This document shows, piece by piece, positions 61,425-61,430 of a DNA stretch of 61,430 nt. The notes below the pieces were generated by a model. The model did no database searches. It had not been told where the DNA came from and was given only the letters and a program-made list of their open reading frames with translations. Numbering within the stretch: position 1 is the stretch's first letter; every line of letters begins with the position of its first letter. Location of the stretch: the NCBI GenBank assembly GCA_026416815.1, contig JAOAEJ010000029.1:1-61430 (forward strand). The letters run 5' to 3'. The position numbers and the translations under genes were made by a program. Origin of the DNA: Clostridia bacterium. GTDB taxonomy: Bacteria > Bacillota > Clostridia > Acetivibrionales > DSM-2933.

Positions 61425-61430
61425 CATCCC

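Overview
The window is AT-rich, with Clostridium-type ribosome binding sites (AGGAGG or GGGGG before ATG, TTG or GTG), many TTG starts and dense intrinsic terminators. It carries a Spo0M homologue, a radical-SAM protein of the spore-photoproduct-lyase superfamily, a hydrogenase-like sensor, DapL-type lysine/diaminopimelate synthesis and a copper-amine-oxidase-type 'stalk' surface protein. Together these point to an anaerobic, spore-forming clostridial Firmicute, perhaps near Ruminiclostridium/Acetivibrio. The genus is inference. It looks like chromosome: tRNAs, housekeeping enzymes and no phage or plasmid block.

Layout. 1-2.2 kb: a small SymE-like gene on the minus strand, a decayed KimA-type permease and spo0M. 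2.3-5.6 kb: a two-gene surface polysaccharide modification operon (MBOAT acyltransferase plus a membrane-anchored protein with a deacetylase domain). 5.7-6.9 kb: a solitary SEFIR/TIR-like protein on the minus strand. 7.2-14.1 kb: two tandem 1100-residue diguanylate cyclases (degenerate ATPase + TPR + GAF-like + GGDEF). 14.2-18.8 kb: dapL, a small unknown gene, a shikimate kinase and a cyanophycin-synthetase-like Mur ligase without the ATP-grasp domain. 19-29.5 kb: radical SAM protein, HelD, SWIM/SNF2 helicase, then a minus-strand peptidase pair (M29 aminopeptidase, PepF) and a MazG-like pyrophosphohydrolase. 30-36.5 kb: tRNA-Arg(CCT), three very small genes, a CHASE4 chemoreceptor, tadA, tRNA-Ser(CGA), and a soluble [FeFe]-hydrogenase-like protein fused to a chemoreceptor signalling domain.

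36.7-42.4 kb is an accessory island: an AlwI-like restriction-modification system with two adenine methyltransferases (one with an N-terminal HTH and a palindromic putative operator on its promoter), an unknown internally duplicated protein, about 490 bp of intergenic DNA holding two strongly structured segments, and the endonuclease. 43-48.8 kb starts with a cluster of DnaA boxes and continues with a five-gene operon alternating three DUF362 proteins with two related permeases. This is the best candidate here for an undescribed pathway.

48.9-61.4 kb: tRNA-Ser(GGA), a TetR-SulP anion transporter unit with a clear operator, a dGTPase-type HD hydrolase, a hemerythrin/DUF1858 operon, a PfpI/DJ-1 protein, TatD, a secreted propeller-like stalk protein and topoisomerase III. 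Two copies of a 118-120 bp element with terminal inverted repeats lie 23 kb apart (30.5 and 53.2 kb). Function calls rest on reading motifs by eye; no database search was run.
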